Positions 27,119 through 36,370 of a stretch of DNA of 64,000 bases are shown piece by piece. Position numbers and translations under genes: made by a program. The stretch is from Terrirhizobium terrae (lineage in GTDB: Bacteria > Pseudomonadota > Alphaproteobacteria > Rhizobiales > Rhizobiaceae), in assembly GCF_030323265.1 (NCBI RefSeq), contig NZ_CP104992.1:1835501-1899500 (forward strand), written 5' to 3'. Under the pieces are notes generated by a model, which saw nothing but the letters and a program-made list of their open reading frames with translations, was not told the origin of the DNA and did no database searches. The first letter of the stretch is position 1. Every line of letters starts with the position of its first letter.

Positions 27119-28078
27119 ATGGCGGAGTTTGGAAGCGGTCTGGTCGAGCTGAAGCCGCAGATTACCGTGATCGGCGTCGGCGGCGGCGGCGGCAATGCGA
27201 TCAACAACATGATCGACGAGAACCTGAGAGGCGTGGAATTCGTCGCGGCCAACACGGACGCGCAGGTTCTCGCTACCTCAAAGGCCTCGCGCCGCATCCA
27301 GCTCGGCGCCCAGGTGACGGAAGGTCTCGGCGCCGGCTCCCTGCCGGATGTCGGGCGCGCGGCGGCGGAAGAATCGATCGACGAGATCATGGATCATCTC
27401 GCCGGTTCGCATATGTGTTTCGTCACCGCCGGCATGGGCGGCGGCACCGGCACGGGTGCGGCACCCGCGATCGCCCGTGCCGCCCGTGCAGCCGGCATTC
27501 TCACTGTCGCCGTCGTCACCAAGCCGTTCACCTTCGAAGGTCAGCGCCGCATGAAAACGGCAGAGGCGGGTATCGAGGAACTGCGTGATGCAGCCGACAC
27601 CGTCATCGTCATTCCCAACCAGAACCTGTTCCGCATCGCCGATGCCAAGACCAGCTTTGCCGATGCCTTCATGATCGCCGACCGCGTTCTTTTCTCCGGC
27701 GTCGGCTGCATCACCGACCTGATCGTCAAGGAAGGCCTGATCAATCTCGATTTCGCCGACGTGAAATCGGTCATGCGTGGCATGGGTCGGGCGATGATGG
27801 GCACCGGCGAAGCCTCGGGCGACGGCCGCGCCATGGCAGCGGCGGAAGCCGCGATCGCCAACCCGCTGCTCGACGACATTTCGATGCGAGGCGCCAAGGG
27901 CGTTTTGATCTCGATTTCCGGCGGTTCTGACATGACCCTGTTCGAGGTCGATGAGGCCGCGAGCCGTATTCGTGACGAAGTGGAAGCCGAAGCCGACATC
28001 GTCGTCGGCGCGATCTTCGACCGCAATCTCGACGGCAAGTTCCGCGTCTCCGTCGTCGCGACCGGCCTCGACAAGTAA
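27119..28078 (+). CDS. ftsZ2: FtsZ2: truncated second FtsZ-family GTPase
   Basis: This 319-residue tubulin-like GTPase carries the complete core: [12 protein letters not shown], the tubulin signature GGGTGTG (107-113) and the synergy loop NLDFADV (209-215) needed for polymer GTPase activity. It stops at about the end of the second globular domain (VVATGLDK) and lacks the disordered linker and the C-terminal peptide that bind FtsA, ZipA and MinC in normal FtsZ. This matches the short second FtsZ reported from Sinorhizobium meliloti and Agrobacterium. AAGGAG lies 7 bp before the ATG. It is monocistronic, away from any division cluster, so it is an accessory FtsZ and not the essential one. Confidence 0.92.
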   Translation: MAEFGSGLVELKPQITVIGVGGGGGNAINNMIDENLRGVEFVAANTDAQVLATSKASRRIQLGAQVTEGLGAGSLPDVGRAAAEESIDEIMDHLAGSHMCFVTAGMGGGTGTGAAPAIARAARAAGILTVAVVTKPFTFEGQRRMKTAEAGIEELRDAADTVIVIPNQNLFRIADAKTSFADAFMIADRVLFSGVGCITDLIVKEGLINLDFADVKSVMRGMGRAMMGTGEASGDGRAMAAAEAAIANPLLDDISMRGAKGVLISISGGSDMTLFEVDEAASRIRDEVEAEADIVVGAIFDRNLDGKFRVSVVATGLDK

Positions 28079-28082
28079 CGGA

Positions 28083-28110
28083 CGTCGACTGAGATCAGTC
28101 GACGATCGTT
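28083..28110. terminator. Shared terminator overlapping the hydrolase stop codon
   Basis: CGTCGACTGA (28083-28092) and TCAGTCGACG (28095-28104) are a perfect 10-bp inverted repeat with a 2-nt spacer, followed by atcgtttt for the plus strand. It lies 5 bp after the ftsZ2 stop, and its right arm contains the stop codon of the converging hydrolase gene (TCA, 28095-28097). Confidence 0.6.
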
Positions 28111-29705
28111 TTCAGATGCTCCTTGAGACGCGGGATGTCGGCTGGCGAGACATCCCGCGGATCTGTCAGCGGAATCCACGCATCGATATAGTGCTCAGGC
28201 GCGTAGACGTGGCCATATCCCACCGGCGAGCTGGTCGCGATCGCCATGTCGACCACGAGCTGCAGTGCCGTCACGATCGGCAGCCATGTGAAATCGGGCG
28301 ATACGTCCGGACCGCGTTCGCCCTTCAGCCATTGCGGCTCGCGGAAAAACGACGACGGGTCGAAAAACACGACGGGATCGCTCGCGTACTGTAGGTAGAC
28401 GATCCTCATCGCTCCCCAAGGGGCAAAGTCGCCGCTCGCGGTGGTGTTCTGGTTCGCGAAGCGGACGACGGACCCGTCTCTGAAACGCGGCAGCCATGCC
28501 GGAGAGCCCGGTTCCCGCGCCGCGGTTATGTAATTCCACGTCTGGCTTCGAAACGGCGGCCCGCTCCAGAGAGCGCCGTTGAACGGATCGCCGACGATGT
28601 CGTAAATATCGGTCGAGAGCTGGGAGTTCAGCGCCCCGAGACTTAGGCCATGGAGGTAGAGCCGGGGGCGCTTATCGGCCGGCAGTGTCTTCCAGTATTT
28701 GTAGACCTCCTGGAACATGGCTTTTGCCGCGTCCTGGCCGCTTTCCGGCTCGATCAGCAGGGAAAGCCAGCTGGTGAGATAGGAATATTGCAGAGCGACG
28801 CTCGCGACATCGCCCCTGTGGAGATATTCGAGCGTATCGATCGCGGCAGGATCGACCCAGCCGGTTCCCGTGGGCGCGATCACCACGAGCAGCGATCGTT
28901 CGAACCCTCCCTGCCGCTGCAGTTCTTTCAGCGCCAGCTTCGCACGATCCTCGACCGTCTCGGCATTGTTGAGCCCGACGTAAACGCGGATCGGATTAAG
29001 TGCCCGCGTCTTCCAGAAGTCGCCGATTGCCCGGGCGCGTGGCCCGCTGGAGACGAATGACCGCCCCTGCCTGCCGAGATCGTCCCAGGCGACGAGCGAT
29101 TGATCTCCACCGGTAACATCGACGCCCGCGGGAGGCTTCTCGTCCGGCACGATCATTTCGTCCGCCTTCTGGAACGACGCGTCGGCGGCATTCAGGCCCC
29201 ATCTCAGCAATAGGCCCTGACCGATGGACCAGAACAGGATGATCGCCAGCGCAAATGCGATCACGTTGGACACCCTGCGCGGCATGATCGCATCCAGCCG
29301 GTCGGAGAGCCGGTTGGCGGAAAGACGGAACAGCCGGCCGATGGCAAACAGCAGCGCAAACGTGGCAGCTGCGATGGCGGCCAGACGCACCGGATCGGCA
29401 CTGTCGAGCTGCTCCATGCCCCATAGCGAGCGGATCGAGTTCTGCCATCCAACCGCATGCCAGAGAAAGATGCTGGCGATGATGATGGCCGCCACCAGCG
29501 TAAAGGCACGCATCGGCAGGGCATGTCGCGATAGCCAGGGCAGTTCGAGATAGCGCCATAGCCAGCTGAGAAAGACGCCGATCGCATATCCGGCGGCCGC
29601 ACAGACCCCCGACAGCAGCCCTTGGACGAGATAGGAGCGCGGCATCAGGCTCGGCGTCAGCGAGCCCGCGAAAAGAGAAGTGCCAAGAGTGTGCCCGTTG
29701 CACAC
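28095..29705 (-). CDS. Membrane-anchored alpha/beta-hydrolase (Abhydrolase_9 family)
   Basis: This 536-residue protein has an N-terminal membrane domain (about four or five hydrophobic segments in the first 180 residues, beginning YLVQGLLSGVCAAAGYAIGVFLSWLWRYLELP) and a C-terminal alpha/beta-hydrolase domain with the nucleophile elbow HGLSLGA. The architecture matches the two-part family PF15420 plus PF10081, whose substrate is unknown. The longest frame begins at GTG 29705; ATG 29645 (MPRSYLVQG) is an alternative nearer the conserved start and neither has a good ribosome site. It ends convergent with ftsZ2. Confidence 0.82.
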   Translation of the reverse strand: MCNGHTLGTSLFAGSLTPSLMPRSYLVQGLLSGVCAAAGYAIGVFLSWLWRYLELPWLSRHALPMRAFTLVAAIIIASIFLWHAVGWQNSIRSLWGMEQLDSADPVRLAAIAAATFALLFAIGRLFRLSANRLSDRLDAIMPRRVSNVIAFALAIILFWSIGQGLLLRWGLNAADASFQKADEMIVPDEKPPAGVDVTGGDQSLVAWDDLGRQGRSFVSSGPRARAIGDFWKTRALNPIRVYVGLNNAETVEDRAKLALKELQRQGGFERSLLVVIAPTGTGWVDPAAIDTLEYLHRGDVASVALQYSYLTSWLSLLIEPESGQDAAKAMFQEVYKYWKTLPADKRPRLYLHGLSLGALNSQLSTDIYDIVGDPFNGALWSGPPFRSQTWNYITAAREPGSPAWLPRFRDGSVVRFANQNTTASGDFAPWGAMRIVYLQYASDPVVFFDPSSFFREPQWLKGERGPDVSPDFTWLPIVTALQLVVDMAIATSSPVGYGHVYAPEHYIDAWIPLTDPRDVSPADIPRLKEHLKTIVD

Positions 29706-29953
29706 AATGATCCCAGAAGCCGTAATATCAATCCAAACCCTCGCAATCGGCTCACATCGAATTCTGCCGGACCGGCAGGGTATCGTCCCGACCCGAAGAT
29801 AGTGTGCGGCGCCTCAGGGTCCATGGCATGCCATAAGCGGAGTATCCTGCGGCCGCACGACAATTGTAACGAATGCCTCCTGCCCGGAAACGAACCTGTC
29901 ATCGATACCGAGGAGCTTTCCCCGCGACGATCGGATTTGCGCAGAGAGGCATC

Positions 29954-30407
29954 TTGGACAAGTTGAAGATAGAGAACTGGAATGTGCTCGGCACTTTCGT
30001 ACGCATCGTCCGGGATGCCGGGTCGACCCAGGAAGTGATCTCTTCGATGTCACCGTGCCGCCTGGTGGCGGTACTCCGCGACACGTTCATTCGGTCGAGA
30101 CCGAATCTTTCTATGTCATTGACGGTGTGGTCACCTTCAATCTGGGGAGGAGACGATCCATGCGCATCCGGGCACCTTCGTGATCGGCATACCCGGCGTG
30201 CCGCATGCTTTTCGCAACGAGACATCAACATGTGTACGAATGATCTGCACATCGGTACCGGGTGGCCGGCATGTGAAATTCCTGCGTGAGCTCGGTGAGC
30301 GGCTGCCGGATACGGCAACCGAAGCCAGACCGGTTAATGTCACCCAGGACTTGATGCAGAGGGTAGAGGCTGCATCAGAGAGAGTGGGCATCCAGCTTCT
30401 GGATTAG
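29954..30407 (+). pseudogene. Cupin-domain protein broken by two single-base deletions (possibly sequencing errors)
   Basis: Three frames must be joined. TTG 29954 gives LDKLKIENWNVLGTFVRIVRDAGST. One base missing in the CCC at 30027-30029 leads to DLFDVTVPPGGGTPRHVHSVETESFYVIDGVVTFNLG, and one G missing at 30144-30147 leads to EETIHAHPGTFVIGIPGVPHAFRNETSTCVRMICTSVPGG to the TAG at 30405. The middle part has both cupin motifs (metal ligands in PRHVHS and the E of ETE, then PHAFRN). Corrected length is about 151 residues. It may be a genuine pseudogene, but both lesions are in homopolymers, like those in neighbouring essential-looking genes. The start is uncertain. Confidence 0.6.
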
Positions 30408-30500
30408 CTCACGCCTTCGCAGTGATGGCATTGCGGCGCTGCGCACGATTTTCACCACCGTCCGATCCATCGGCATTCAGAAAACAGGCAGGGAAAAATC

Positions 30501-31262
30501 TTGAGAAGAGGATATGTATGGGCCGTTATTTCAGCCTCGCTGTCGGTTGTTCTGGCCGCCTTCATCGCATGGATGATATTCGGTTCCACCATCTTCAATC
30601 TCGAATCGAATGCGCTGTGGCGGATCGAGCAGGCATGTCTCGCAAGTCCAGCCGGAACGGCCGATCCTCCCTGCATACTGGCCGACCCGTTCGAAGGTTA
30701 CGTCCTGATCAAGGACCGCAAGGGCAGCAGCCACTATCTGCTGCTTCCGACAAAACGCGTCTCCGGCATCGAGAATGACGAACTCCTGTCGGGCACGCTT
30801 CCCAACTATTTCGAGCTTGCCTGGTCCACCAGGAAGGTGCTCTCCATCGGACGTGCTGCCCCGCTGCCCGATCAGGATGTGCTCCTGGCGATAAACTCCA
30901 AATTCGGCAGGTCGCAGGGCCAGCTTCACATTCATATTTCCTGCGCCAAGCCGCAGGTCGGGCAGCTTCTCGCGCGATTTGACGGCAACATCAGCGAAAC
31001 CTGGACGCCATTCCCGGTGGATCTGGAAGGGCATCAATATTTCGTCCGCCGCATCAGCCTCACCCAGTTCGAGGAAGTCGGAGCCTTTCGTGTCGTAGCG
31101 CTGGGAATGCCGCGCGCCGCCATGGCGATGGATCGCATGTCCATCGCCATGGCGGCGGCCACAAACGGAGAGGTGATCCTGCTGGCAACCGAACGGGATC
31201 TGTTCGACCTCAATCTGGCATCTGCCGAAGAGTTGCAGGATCATGATTGCACGGGGCGATGA
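30501..31262 (+). CDS. cdh: CDP-diacylglycerol diphosphatase
   Basis: This 253-residue HIT-like phospholipid enzyme is predicted to hydrolyse CDP-diacylglycerol to phosphatidate and CMP. An N-terminal membrane anchor (residues 7-28) places it on the periplasmic side of the inner membrane. Family features are the opening CLASPAGTADPPCILADPFEGYVLIKDRKG, the central PTKRVSGIE and the catalytic stretch SQGQLHIHISC with the HxH histidines. The start at TTG 30501 is uncertain but gives the anchor. The broken cupin gene lies 93 bp upstream; there is no obvious partner. Confidence 0.85.
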   Translation: MRRGYVWAVISASLSVVLAAFIAWMIFGSTIFNLESNALWRIEQACLASPAGTADPPCILADPFEGYVLIKDRKGSSHYLLLPTKRVSGIENDELLSGTLPNYFELAWSTRKVLSIGRAAPLPDQDVLLAINSKFGRSQGQLHIHISCAKPQVGQLLARFDGNISETWTPFPVDLEGHQYFVRRISLTQFEEVGAFRVVALGMPRAAMAMDRMSIAMAAATNGEVILLATERDLFDLNLASAEELQDHDCTGR

Positions 31263-31383
31263 GGGTGCGCCTGCGATGGCATAAGATAATCGCGGATCTT
31301 TCGGTCCGTCAGCCTATAGGCTTCTTCGACCGAGAACCCGCGGAAATGCACGCTCCACGTGTTTTTGGATGGAACGTACAAGC

Positions 31384-31401
31384 GGCTCATTTCTGAGCCG
31401 G
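31384..31401. other. Small hairpin in the 275-bp gap before the MBL gene
   Basis: CGGCTCA (31384-31390) and TGAGCCG (31395-31401) form a perfect 7-bp stem with a tttc loop and no T run. It could end the cdh message or be a protein site. I see nothing else distinctive between 31263 and 31537. Confidence 0.3.
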
Positions 31402-31537
31402 TAAGCTCTCCCTATCAGCGCACCCCAGCAACCCGGTTTGCCCAATTCGATCTGCCAGGATCGCATCGCTCTCGAACAGCTTTGCGGCTTGGAGATCCGT
31501 TGCGCTGCAACGTTTCTATCACCAGGGAGATTTGCAA

Positions 31538-32509
31538 ATGTCCATTCATTCTCAAGGAATTCTTCGTCGCAATTTCTGCCTCTGCTGCGTCGGTATGGGC
31601 GCGCTGGCGGCGAGCGGCGTTTCACTGTCACCCAGCCAGGTTTTTGCCAAGGCCCAAGGCATCGTCGACAAGATGCGCGGCGCGGCCGCTACGGCGGAGA
31701 TCACCACGCACAAGATCCGCGGCGGCTTCGCCGTGCTGGAGGGCTCGGGAGGCAATATTCTCGCACTGCCGGGCGCCGACGGTACATTGCTGGTGGATGC
31801 CGGTATCACCGCCTCTGAACCCCGCATCAAACAATCGCTTGCCGACTTTAAAGCCGCGCCGGTTCGCCAGCTCATCAATACTCACTGGCATTTCGACCAC
31901 GCAGACGGCAACGAATGGATGGGGCGTGACGGTGCCCATATCATCGCTCAGCAGAACACTCTTCGGCACCTGCACGAAGCGCAGCGCGTTGAAGACTGGG
32001 ATTTCGATTTTCCTCCCGCGCCGCCCAAGGCCCTGCCGACAGAGGTTTTCGGCGCCAGCCATGACATGGCGATGAATGGCGAAACCCTGAAGCTGGTCCA
32101 CTATGAGGGCGGCGCCCATACCGACAGCGACATCTATGTTCTCTTCGAGAAGAACAACGTGCTGCATGTAGGCGACACCTACTGGAACGGAATCTACCCC
32201 TTCATCGATTATTCGACCGGCGGCAGCATCGACGGTACGATCCGCGCGCTGGAGAAGAACCTGGCTTTGGCCGACCGGGATACGATCATCATTCCAGGCC
32301 ACGGCATGCCGGTCAGCAACAGGGCTGAAATGCTGGAGTTTCACGACATGCTCGTTGCGATCCGCGATAATGTTGCGAGGCTGAAGGCGAAAGGCATGAC
32401 GCTGGCTCAAACTCAGGCGGAGAAGCCGACAAAGGCTTTCGACGCGAAATGGGGCCAGTTCGTCATCGGGCCCGATTTCTTCACCAAGCTCGTTTATGAA
32501 GGCGTCTGA
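31538..32509 (+). CDS. Exported MBL-fold metallo-hydrolase (Tat signal)
   Basis: This 323-residue metallo-beta-lactamase-fold enzyme has a twin-arginine signal at the N-terminus (RRNFCLCCVGMGALAASG, residues 8-25), so it is probably exported folded to the periplasm. Metal ligands are HWHFDHADG (HxHxDH), the histidine in YEGGAHTDSD, the aspartate in VLHVGDTYW and the histidine in IIPGHGMPV. This is the general hydrolase type (glyoxalase II to quinoprotein-associated), not a clear beta-lactamase. ATG 31538 has AGGGAGA 8 bp upstream. The substrate is unknown. Confidence 0.87.
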   Translation: MSIHSQGILRRNFCLCCVGMGALAASGVSLSPSQVFAKAQGIVDKMRGAAATAEITTHKIRGGFAVLEGSGGNILALPGADGTLLVDAGITASEPRIKQSLADFKAAPVRQLINTHWHFDHADGNEWMGRDGAHIIAQQNTLRHLHEAQRVEDWDFDFPPAPPKALPTEVFGASHDMAMNGETLKLVHYEGGAHTDSDIYVLFEKNNVLHVGDTYWNGIYPFIDYSTGGSIDGTIRALEKNLALADRDTIIIPGHGMPVSNRAEMLEFHDMLVAIRDNVARLKAKGMTLAQTQAEKPTKAFDAKWGQFVIGPDFFTKLVYEGV

Positions 32510-32646
32510 CGTCCACTGGCTGGGCTGAAGACCGCGGCATCAATTTATCAGCCCGATCATGCAAGCGTTCGGGCGTTCCTGCGGATATTCAAGCTAGCAA
32601 GAGCGGTAGGATCTGCCACGCCGCCACGTTATCCGAGGAACAGGTC

Positions 32647-33651
32647 ATGGTGTCAGATAGCAGTTCTCAGCCCGCTTCCGCTTCCGTTGGTATGCGGCTG
32701 CCGGTGGTACCGGCTGCCGCATTCGGCTTGGTGCTTGGCGTTGTCGGTCTTTCGGGAAGCTGGCGGGCCGCAACCGCCTATTGGGGCGTCTCCGCTGTGG
32801 TCGGTGAAGTCATCGGGATGATCGGCGCCGCCATATGGCTGCTTCTGGTCCTCTGCTATGCCTTGAAATGGATAGTCTTTCGCCAGGATGCAGTTCAGGA
32901 GCTGGAGCATCCGGTCCAATGCTGTTTCGTCGGCCTTGTCGGCGTCGCGACCATGCTGGTGGCCAACGTGATGTTGCCGTCCTCCTATGTGCTGGCCGCT
33001 ATCGTCTTCTGGCTGGGTTTCTCCTGGACCGCGCTCTTCGCACTGTGGCGCACCGGTGCATTGTGGCGCGGTGGCCGCGACCCCTCGACCACCACTGCGG
33101 TCCTCTACCTCCCAACAGTCGCGGGCTCCTATGTCACGGGCATCGTGGGAAGCGCGCTGGGCTATCAGGGGCTTAGCCAGCTCGCTTTCGGTGCCGGCTT
33201 CTTTTCATGGCTTGCCATTGAATCGGTGCTGCTCAACCGCCTCCTGACAGCGGGCGAGATGAACGAGCCGATCCGCCCGACAATGGGCATTCAGCTCGCG
33301 CCGCCAACCGTCGGCACCGTCGCCTATCTGAGCGCGACCACCGGCATGCCGGACATGCTGGCGCATGCCATGCTGGGCTATGGCCTGCTGCAGGCGCTGT
33401 TGATGATCCGCATCCTGCCCTGGCTTTTGAAACAGCCCTTCACCGCGGGCTACTGGGCCTTTTCCTTCGGCCTGACCGCTCTTGCTACCGCCGTCGTGCG
33501 AATGTCCGAGCGCGGCGATGCCGGGCTTGTCCCCGCCCTTGCCGTGCCGGTTTTTGTGATCGTCAACGCGCTGATTGCGCTTCTCGTGGTAATGACGCTC
33601 GGCCTCTTGCTGCGCGGCAAGCTCTTCCCGCTCCGCCCGGTCGGCGGTTGA
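32647..33651 (+). CDS. TehA/SLAC1-family anion or dicarboxylate channel
   Basis: This 334-residue, very hydrophobic protein has about ten membrane segments and belongs to the tellurite-resistance/dicarboxylate transporter family. Conserved pieces include [22 protein letters not shown] at the N-terminus, [20 protein letters not shown] in the middle and [20 protein letters not shown]. Members are plant SLAC1 anion channels and bacterial TehA. No TehB methyltransferase is adjacent, so a tellurite role is not supported. The gene stands alone, 137 bp after the MBL gene, with CGAGGAACAGG as its ribosome site. Confidence 0.85.
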   Translation: MVSDSSSQPASASVGMRLPVVPAAAFGLVLGVVGLSGSWRAATAYWGVSAVVGEVIGMIGAAIWLLLVLCYALKWIVFRQDAVQELEHPVQCCFVGLVGVATMLVANVMLPSSYVLAAIVFWLGFSWTALFALWRTGALWRGGRDPSTTTAVLYLPTVAGSYVTGIVGSALGYQGLSQLAFGAGFFSWLAIESVLLNRLLTAGEMNEPIRPTMGIQLAPPTVGTVAYLSATTGMPDMLAHAMLGYGLLQALLMIRILPWLLKQPFTAGYWAFSFGLTALATAVVRMSERGDAGLVPALAVPVFVIVNALIALLVVMTLGLLLRGKLFPLRPVGG

Positions 33652-33732
33652 GCCAGAAGGCTCCTGGCAGAATCTTGCTCTTTTCCGCTGCCGAGAGGCA
33701 GGCCGAATATTGCAATATCTGGTTTGGAGAAA

Positions 33733-33822
33733 TGGCGGACAAGGTGGGATTCGAACCCACGGTACGCTTTCACGCACACACGCGTTCCAGGCGTGCGCCT
33801 TAAACCACTCGGCCACCTGTCC
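33733..33822 (-). tRNA. tRNA-Ser, anticodon GGA
   Basis: The 90-nt gene has genome-encoded CCA (complement of 33733-33735). The acceptor stem is GGACAGG paired to CTTGTCC, the anticodon stem CACGC/GCGTG encloses the loop CTGGAAC with anticodon GGA (complement of 33786-33788), a long variable arm typical of class II serine tRNA is present, and the T arm contains GGTTCGAATCC. It reads UCC and UCU codons. No integrase or island edge is visible beside it. Confidence 0.96.
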
Positions 33823-34021
33823 TTTAGGATGTCTTGCGCCCTATTCGAGGCAAAACGTTGGAACGGCCGCGATATATACCGATCATTGCTGAAGGATCAA
33901 CCCGATTCTGAAGGATTTTTGACATCTCCACGAAATGCCGTCCGCGCGTTGCAAAGCAGGGGTGCCAAAGCTATTCTTTTTCCGAACAAGGCAGTCTACG
34001 CGAAGAAGGAAGATCGGCGCG

Positions 34022-34348
34022 ATGAGCGGTTTGCGGGCGGTTTTCCACTTTCTGAGCTTCCTGGCTCTGGCCGCCGCCATTCTTGTCGGCACGATCGATT
34101 CGATTCAGTCGGTCTCGACCTCGGAAATCGTGCTCACCAGCCTCGGCAATGCCTGGCTCAATCTCGATGCCGAAAGCCTGACACTGGCAGAATTCGCAGC
34201 GAATGACTATATCAGCGCCGATATATGGCGACCCTTCGTGGCACCGGTCCTGGCTCAGCCCGCCGTTGCCGTGTTTCTGTTGCTGGCGCTCGTTTTCTGG
34301 ATCATCGGCTACAAGAGAACATCCTTTGCCGGACGGTTCTCGGCCTGA
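34022..34348 (+). CDS. Small two-pass inner-membrane protein, function unknown
   Basis: This 108-residue protein has two membrane segments (about residues 6-24, VFHFLSFLALAAAILVGTI, and 81-98, AVAVFLLLALVFWIIGY) joined by a loop of about 55 residues rich in Ser, Leu and Asp, and ends with a short basic tail. AAGGAAG lies 11 bp before the ATG. I do not recognise a family. It lies just upstream of msrA in the same direction with a 62-bp gap, so the two may be co-transcribed. Confidence 0.65.
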   Translation: MSGLRAVFHFLSFLALAAAILVGTIDSIQSVSTSEIVLTSLGNAWLNLDAESLTLAEFAANDYISADIWRPFVAPVLAQPAVAVFLLLALVFWIIGYKRTSFAGRFSA

Positions 34349-34410
34349 TCCGTCAGTCGACGTGACCGGGCCGCAGGCGAGGGCGAACCCGCCGGATTTG
34401 GAGGCAAGAC

Positions 34411-35061
34411 ATGAACCTGATCGACATCTTCTCCAAGAAGACGGCCATGCCGTCCGTTGAAACTGCCCTGCCGGGACGCCCCGAAGCAATCCCGACATCG
34501 GATATCCATTTCGTCAACGGCCGCCCGTTGATGGAGCCCTACCCGGAAGGCCTCGAAGTCGCCTATTTCGGCATGGGCTGCTTCTGGGGCGCCGAACGCC
34601 TGTTCTGGAAGACGCCCGGCGTCTACGTGACGGCGGTCGGCTATGCCGGCGGCATCACGCCGAACCCGACTTATCATGAAACGACGACGGGCCAGACCGG
34701 CCATGCCGAGATCGTCAAGGTCGTCTTCGATCCGACGGTCGTGTCCTACCGGCAGTTGCTGAAGATCTTCTTCGAGGAACATGATCCGACCCAGGGCATG
34801 CGCCAGGGTAACGACATCGGCACGACCTACCGCTCGGCCATCTACACGACCAGCGATGCCCAGGCGACGGAAGCTCGCGAAGCACTGGGCGCGTTCCAGG
34901 ACGCGCTGACCAAGGCCGGCCGCGATACGGCAATCACGACCGAGCTCATCCCGGTTCCGGACTTCTATTACGCCGAGGACTATCATCAGCAATATCTCGC
35001 CAAGAATCCCGGCGGCTATTGCGGCCTGAAGGGCACTGGCGTGTCCTGCCCGGTGGGCTAA
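34411..35061 (+). CDS. msrA: Peptide-methionine (S)-S-oxide reductase MsrA
   Basis: This 216-residue enzyme reduces methionine-S-sulfoxide in proteins. The active site GCFWGAE (nucleophilic cysteine near residue 58) is followed by [11 protein letters not shown], and [12 protein letters not shown] and [22 protein letters not shown] are diagnostic. The C-terminal [17 protein letters not shown] carries the resolving cysteines that react with thioredoxin. The N-terminal extension of about 45 residues is like that of other alphaproteobacterial MsrA proteins. A 9-bp palindrome follows about 35 bp after the stop. Confidence 0.95.
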   Translation: MNLIDIFSKKTAMPSVETALPGRPEAIPTSDIHFVNGRPLMEPYPEGLEVAYFGMGCFWGAERLFWKTPGVYVTAVGYAGGITPNPTYHETTTGQTGHAEIVKVVFDPTVVSYRQLLKIFFEEHDPTQGMRQGNDIGTTYRSAIYTTSDAQATEAREALGAFQDALTKAGRDTAITTELIPVPDFYYAEDYHQQYLAKNPGGYCGLKGTGVSCPVG

Positions 35062-35095
35062 ACACCCCTCGAAAGTAGTCTGAGCAAATGAATAG

Positions 35096-35124
35096 CGCCG
35101 CGGATTTATGCAAAGTCCGCGGCG
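35096..35124 (+). terminator. GC-rich hairpin after msrA
   Basis: CGCCGCGGA (35096-35104) and TCCGCGGCG (35116-35124) form a perfect 9-bp stem with an 11-nt loop. No run of T follows, so it is a hairpin of probable but unproven terminator function. Confidence 0.4.
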
Positions 35125-35159
35125 AATTCATGCAGGCTGCCAAAGGGATAGGCGTTTTT

Positions 35160-35302
35160 ACCAGTTGAAAAAAATCTGGTGAATTTTTCAGCGGCGCATG
35201 CAAGAGTAGAGGCAGCCAAGCCTTCTAAGAGGGGGCAGGTGACCGCATGGTGTCCTCTGGATGGACCCGCGGGAGGACCTAAACACTAAAAAACAGGGCT
35301 GC
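35160..35302 (+). promoter_or_regulatory. Structured leader upstream of the nucleoside importer
   Basis: The 140 bp before the binding-protein gene hold several foldable segments. ACCAG/CTGGT (35160-35164, 35176-35180) and TGAAAAA/TTTTTCA (35166-35172, 35184-35190) overlap and cannot form together. A hairpin of GCCTTCT with AGGGGGC is centred near 35229, and GTCCTC...GAGGAC just before the gene encloses gatggacccgcggg. The layout suggests an untranslated regulatory leader, but it matches no riboswitch class I know and the transcription start is unknown. Confidence 0.3.
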
Positions 35303-36299
35303 ATGATGAAGAAAACCCTTTTGAGCCTTCTTGCCGTGGCTGCGATGTCGACGACCGCTCTGGCCGCCGAGATCAAGCCGGCACTGGTCTATGGCACCGG
35401 CGGCAAGTTCGACAAATCCTTCAACGAAGCCGCCTATGCCGGCGCCGAGGCCTACAAGAAGGAAACCGGCACCGAGTACCGCGATTTCGAGCCGACCAGC
35501 GACACGCAGGGCGAGCAGGCGATCCGCAACTTCGCAAGCCGCGGCTACAACCCGGTCGTCGCCGTCTCCTTCGCCTGGACGTCCGCGATGGAAAAGGTTG
35601 CAGCCGAATTCCCGGACACCAAGTTCGTCATCGTCGATTCCGTCGTCGATCTGCCGAATGTCCGCTCGGTCGTCTACAAGGAAGAGGAAGGCTCCTACCT
35701 CACCGGCATCCTCGCCGGCATGGCGTCCAAGACCGGCAAGGTCGGTTTCGTCGGTGGCATGGATATCCCGCTGATCCGCAAGTTCGCCTGCGGCTACGCC
35801 CAGGGCGTCAAGGCGGTGAAGTCTGACGCTGAGGTCTTCCAGAACATGGTCGGCACCACCGGTGCAGCCTGGAACGACCCGGTTCGCGGCGGCGAACTTG
35901 CCAAGAACCAGATCGATCAGGGCGCGGATGTCGTCTATGCGGCTGCCGGCGCCTCCGGCCTCGGCGTGCTGCAGACCGCAGCCGACAACAAGAAGTTCTC
36001 GATCGGCGTCGATCTCGAACCAGAACCACCTGCATCCCGGTTCAGTGCTGACTTCGATGGTCAAGCGCGTCGACCTCGCCGTCTACAACGCTTACAAGGA
36101 CACCGCCGAAGACAAGTTCACCGCCGGCGTCCAGGCGAACGGCATCAAGGAAGATGGCGTCACCGCTGCGATCGACGACAACAACAAGTCGCTGATCACG
36201 CCGGAAATGCAGGCGGCAGTCGAAAAGGCCAAGGCTGACATCATCGCAGGCACCGTCAAGGTACACGACTACATGTCGGACAACGCCTGCCCGAACTAA
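35303..36299 (+). CDS. BMP-family (PnrA-like) nucleoside-binding protein, one frameshift (probable sequencing error)
   Basis: This periplasmic binding protein of the basic membrane protein family captures nucleosides for the ABC importer that follows. The signal peptide is MKKTLLSLLAVAAMSTTALAA (from the second ATG); the mature start is EIKPALVYGTGGKFDKSFNEAAYAGAEAY. One surplus base at about 36013-36016 (gatctcgaac, expected gattcgaac) shifts the frame. Downstream the family end NQNHLHPGSVLTSMVKRVDLAVYNAYKD continues intact to VHDYMSDNACPN. Corrected length is about 331 residues. It heads the nucleoside salvage block. Confidence 0.85.
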
Positions 36300-36310
36300 G
36301 CCTATTATCG

Positions 36311-36355
36311 AAGGGGCGCGTGGCGGTTTCCGCCATGCGCCCTTTTGCGTATCAG
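36311..36355 (+). terminator. Intra-operon terminator/attenuator after the binding-protein gene
   Basis: AAGGGGCGCGTGGCGG pairs with CCGCCATGCGCCCTT around a ttt loop (about 36311-36344) and ends in TTTT. It lies 12 bp after the binding-protein stop and probably reduces transcription into the ATPase gene, giving an excess of binding protein. It also covers a possible earlier GTG/ATG start of that gene. Confidence 0.6.
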
Positions 36356-36370
36356 GCGAAAGGTCGACCA

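Noticed and set aside
29954..30407. Three small independent proteins in the cupin region
   Set aside because: The three frames join into one cupin sequence if one base is restored at each of two homopolymers, so a single broken gene is more likely.
32647..33651. Tellurite resistance function for the TehA-like protein
   Set aside because: No tehB or other tellurite gene is adjacent; the family also includes anion and dicarboxylate channels, so only the family call is kept.
33733..33822. tRNA-Ser as attachment site of a genomic island
   Set aside because: No integrase, no repeat of the tRNA 3' end and no change of gene character is visible on either side within the window.
36320..36370. Earlier GTG or ATG start for the nucleoside ATPase
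   Set aside because: Those codons lie in the stem of a strong terminator-like hairpin and the extra residues do not match the family; TTG 36371 has a ribosome site.
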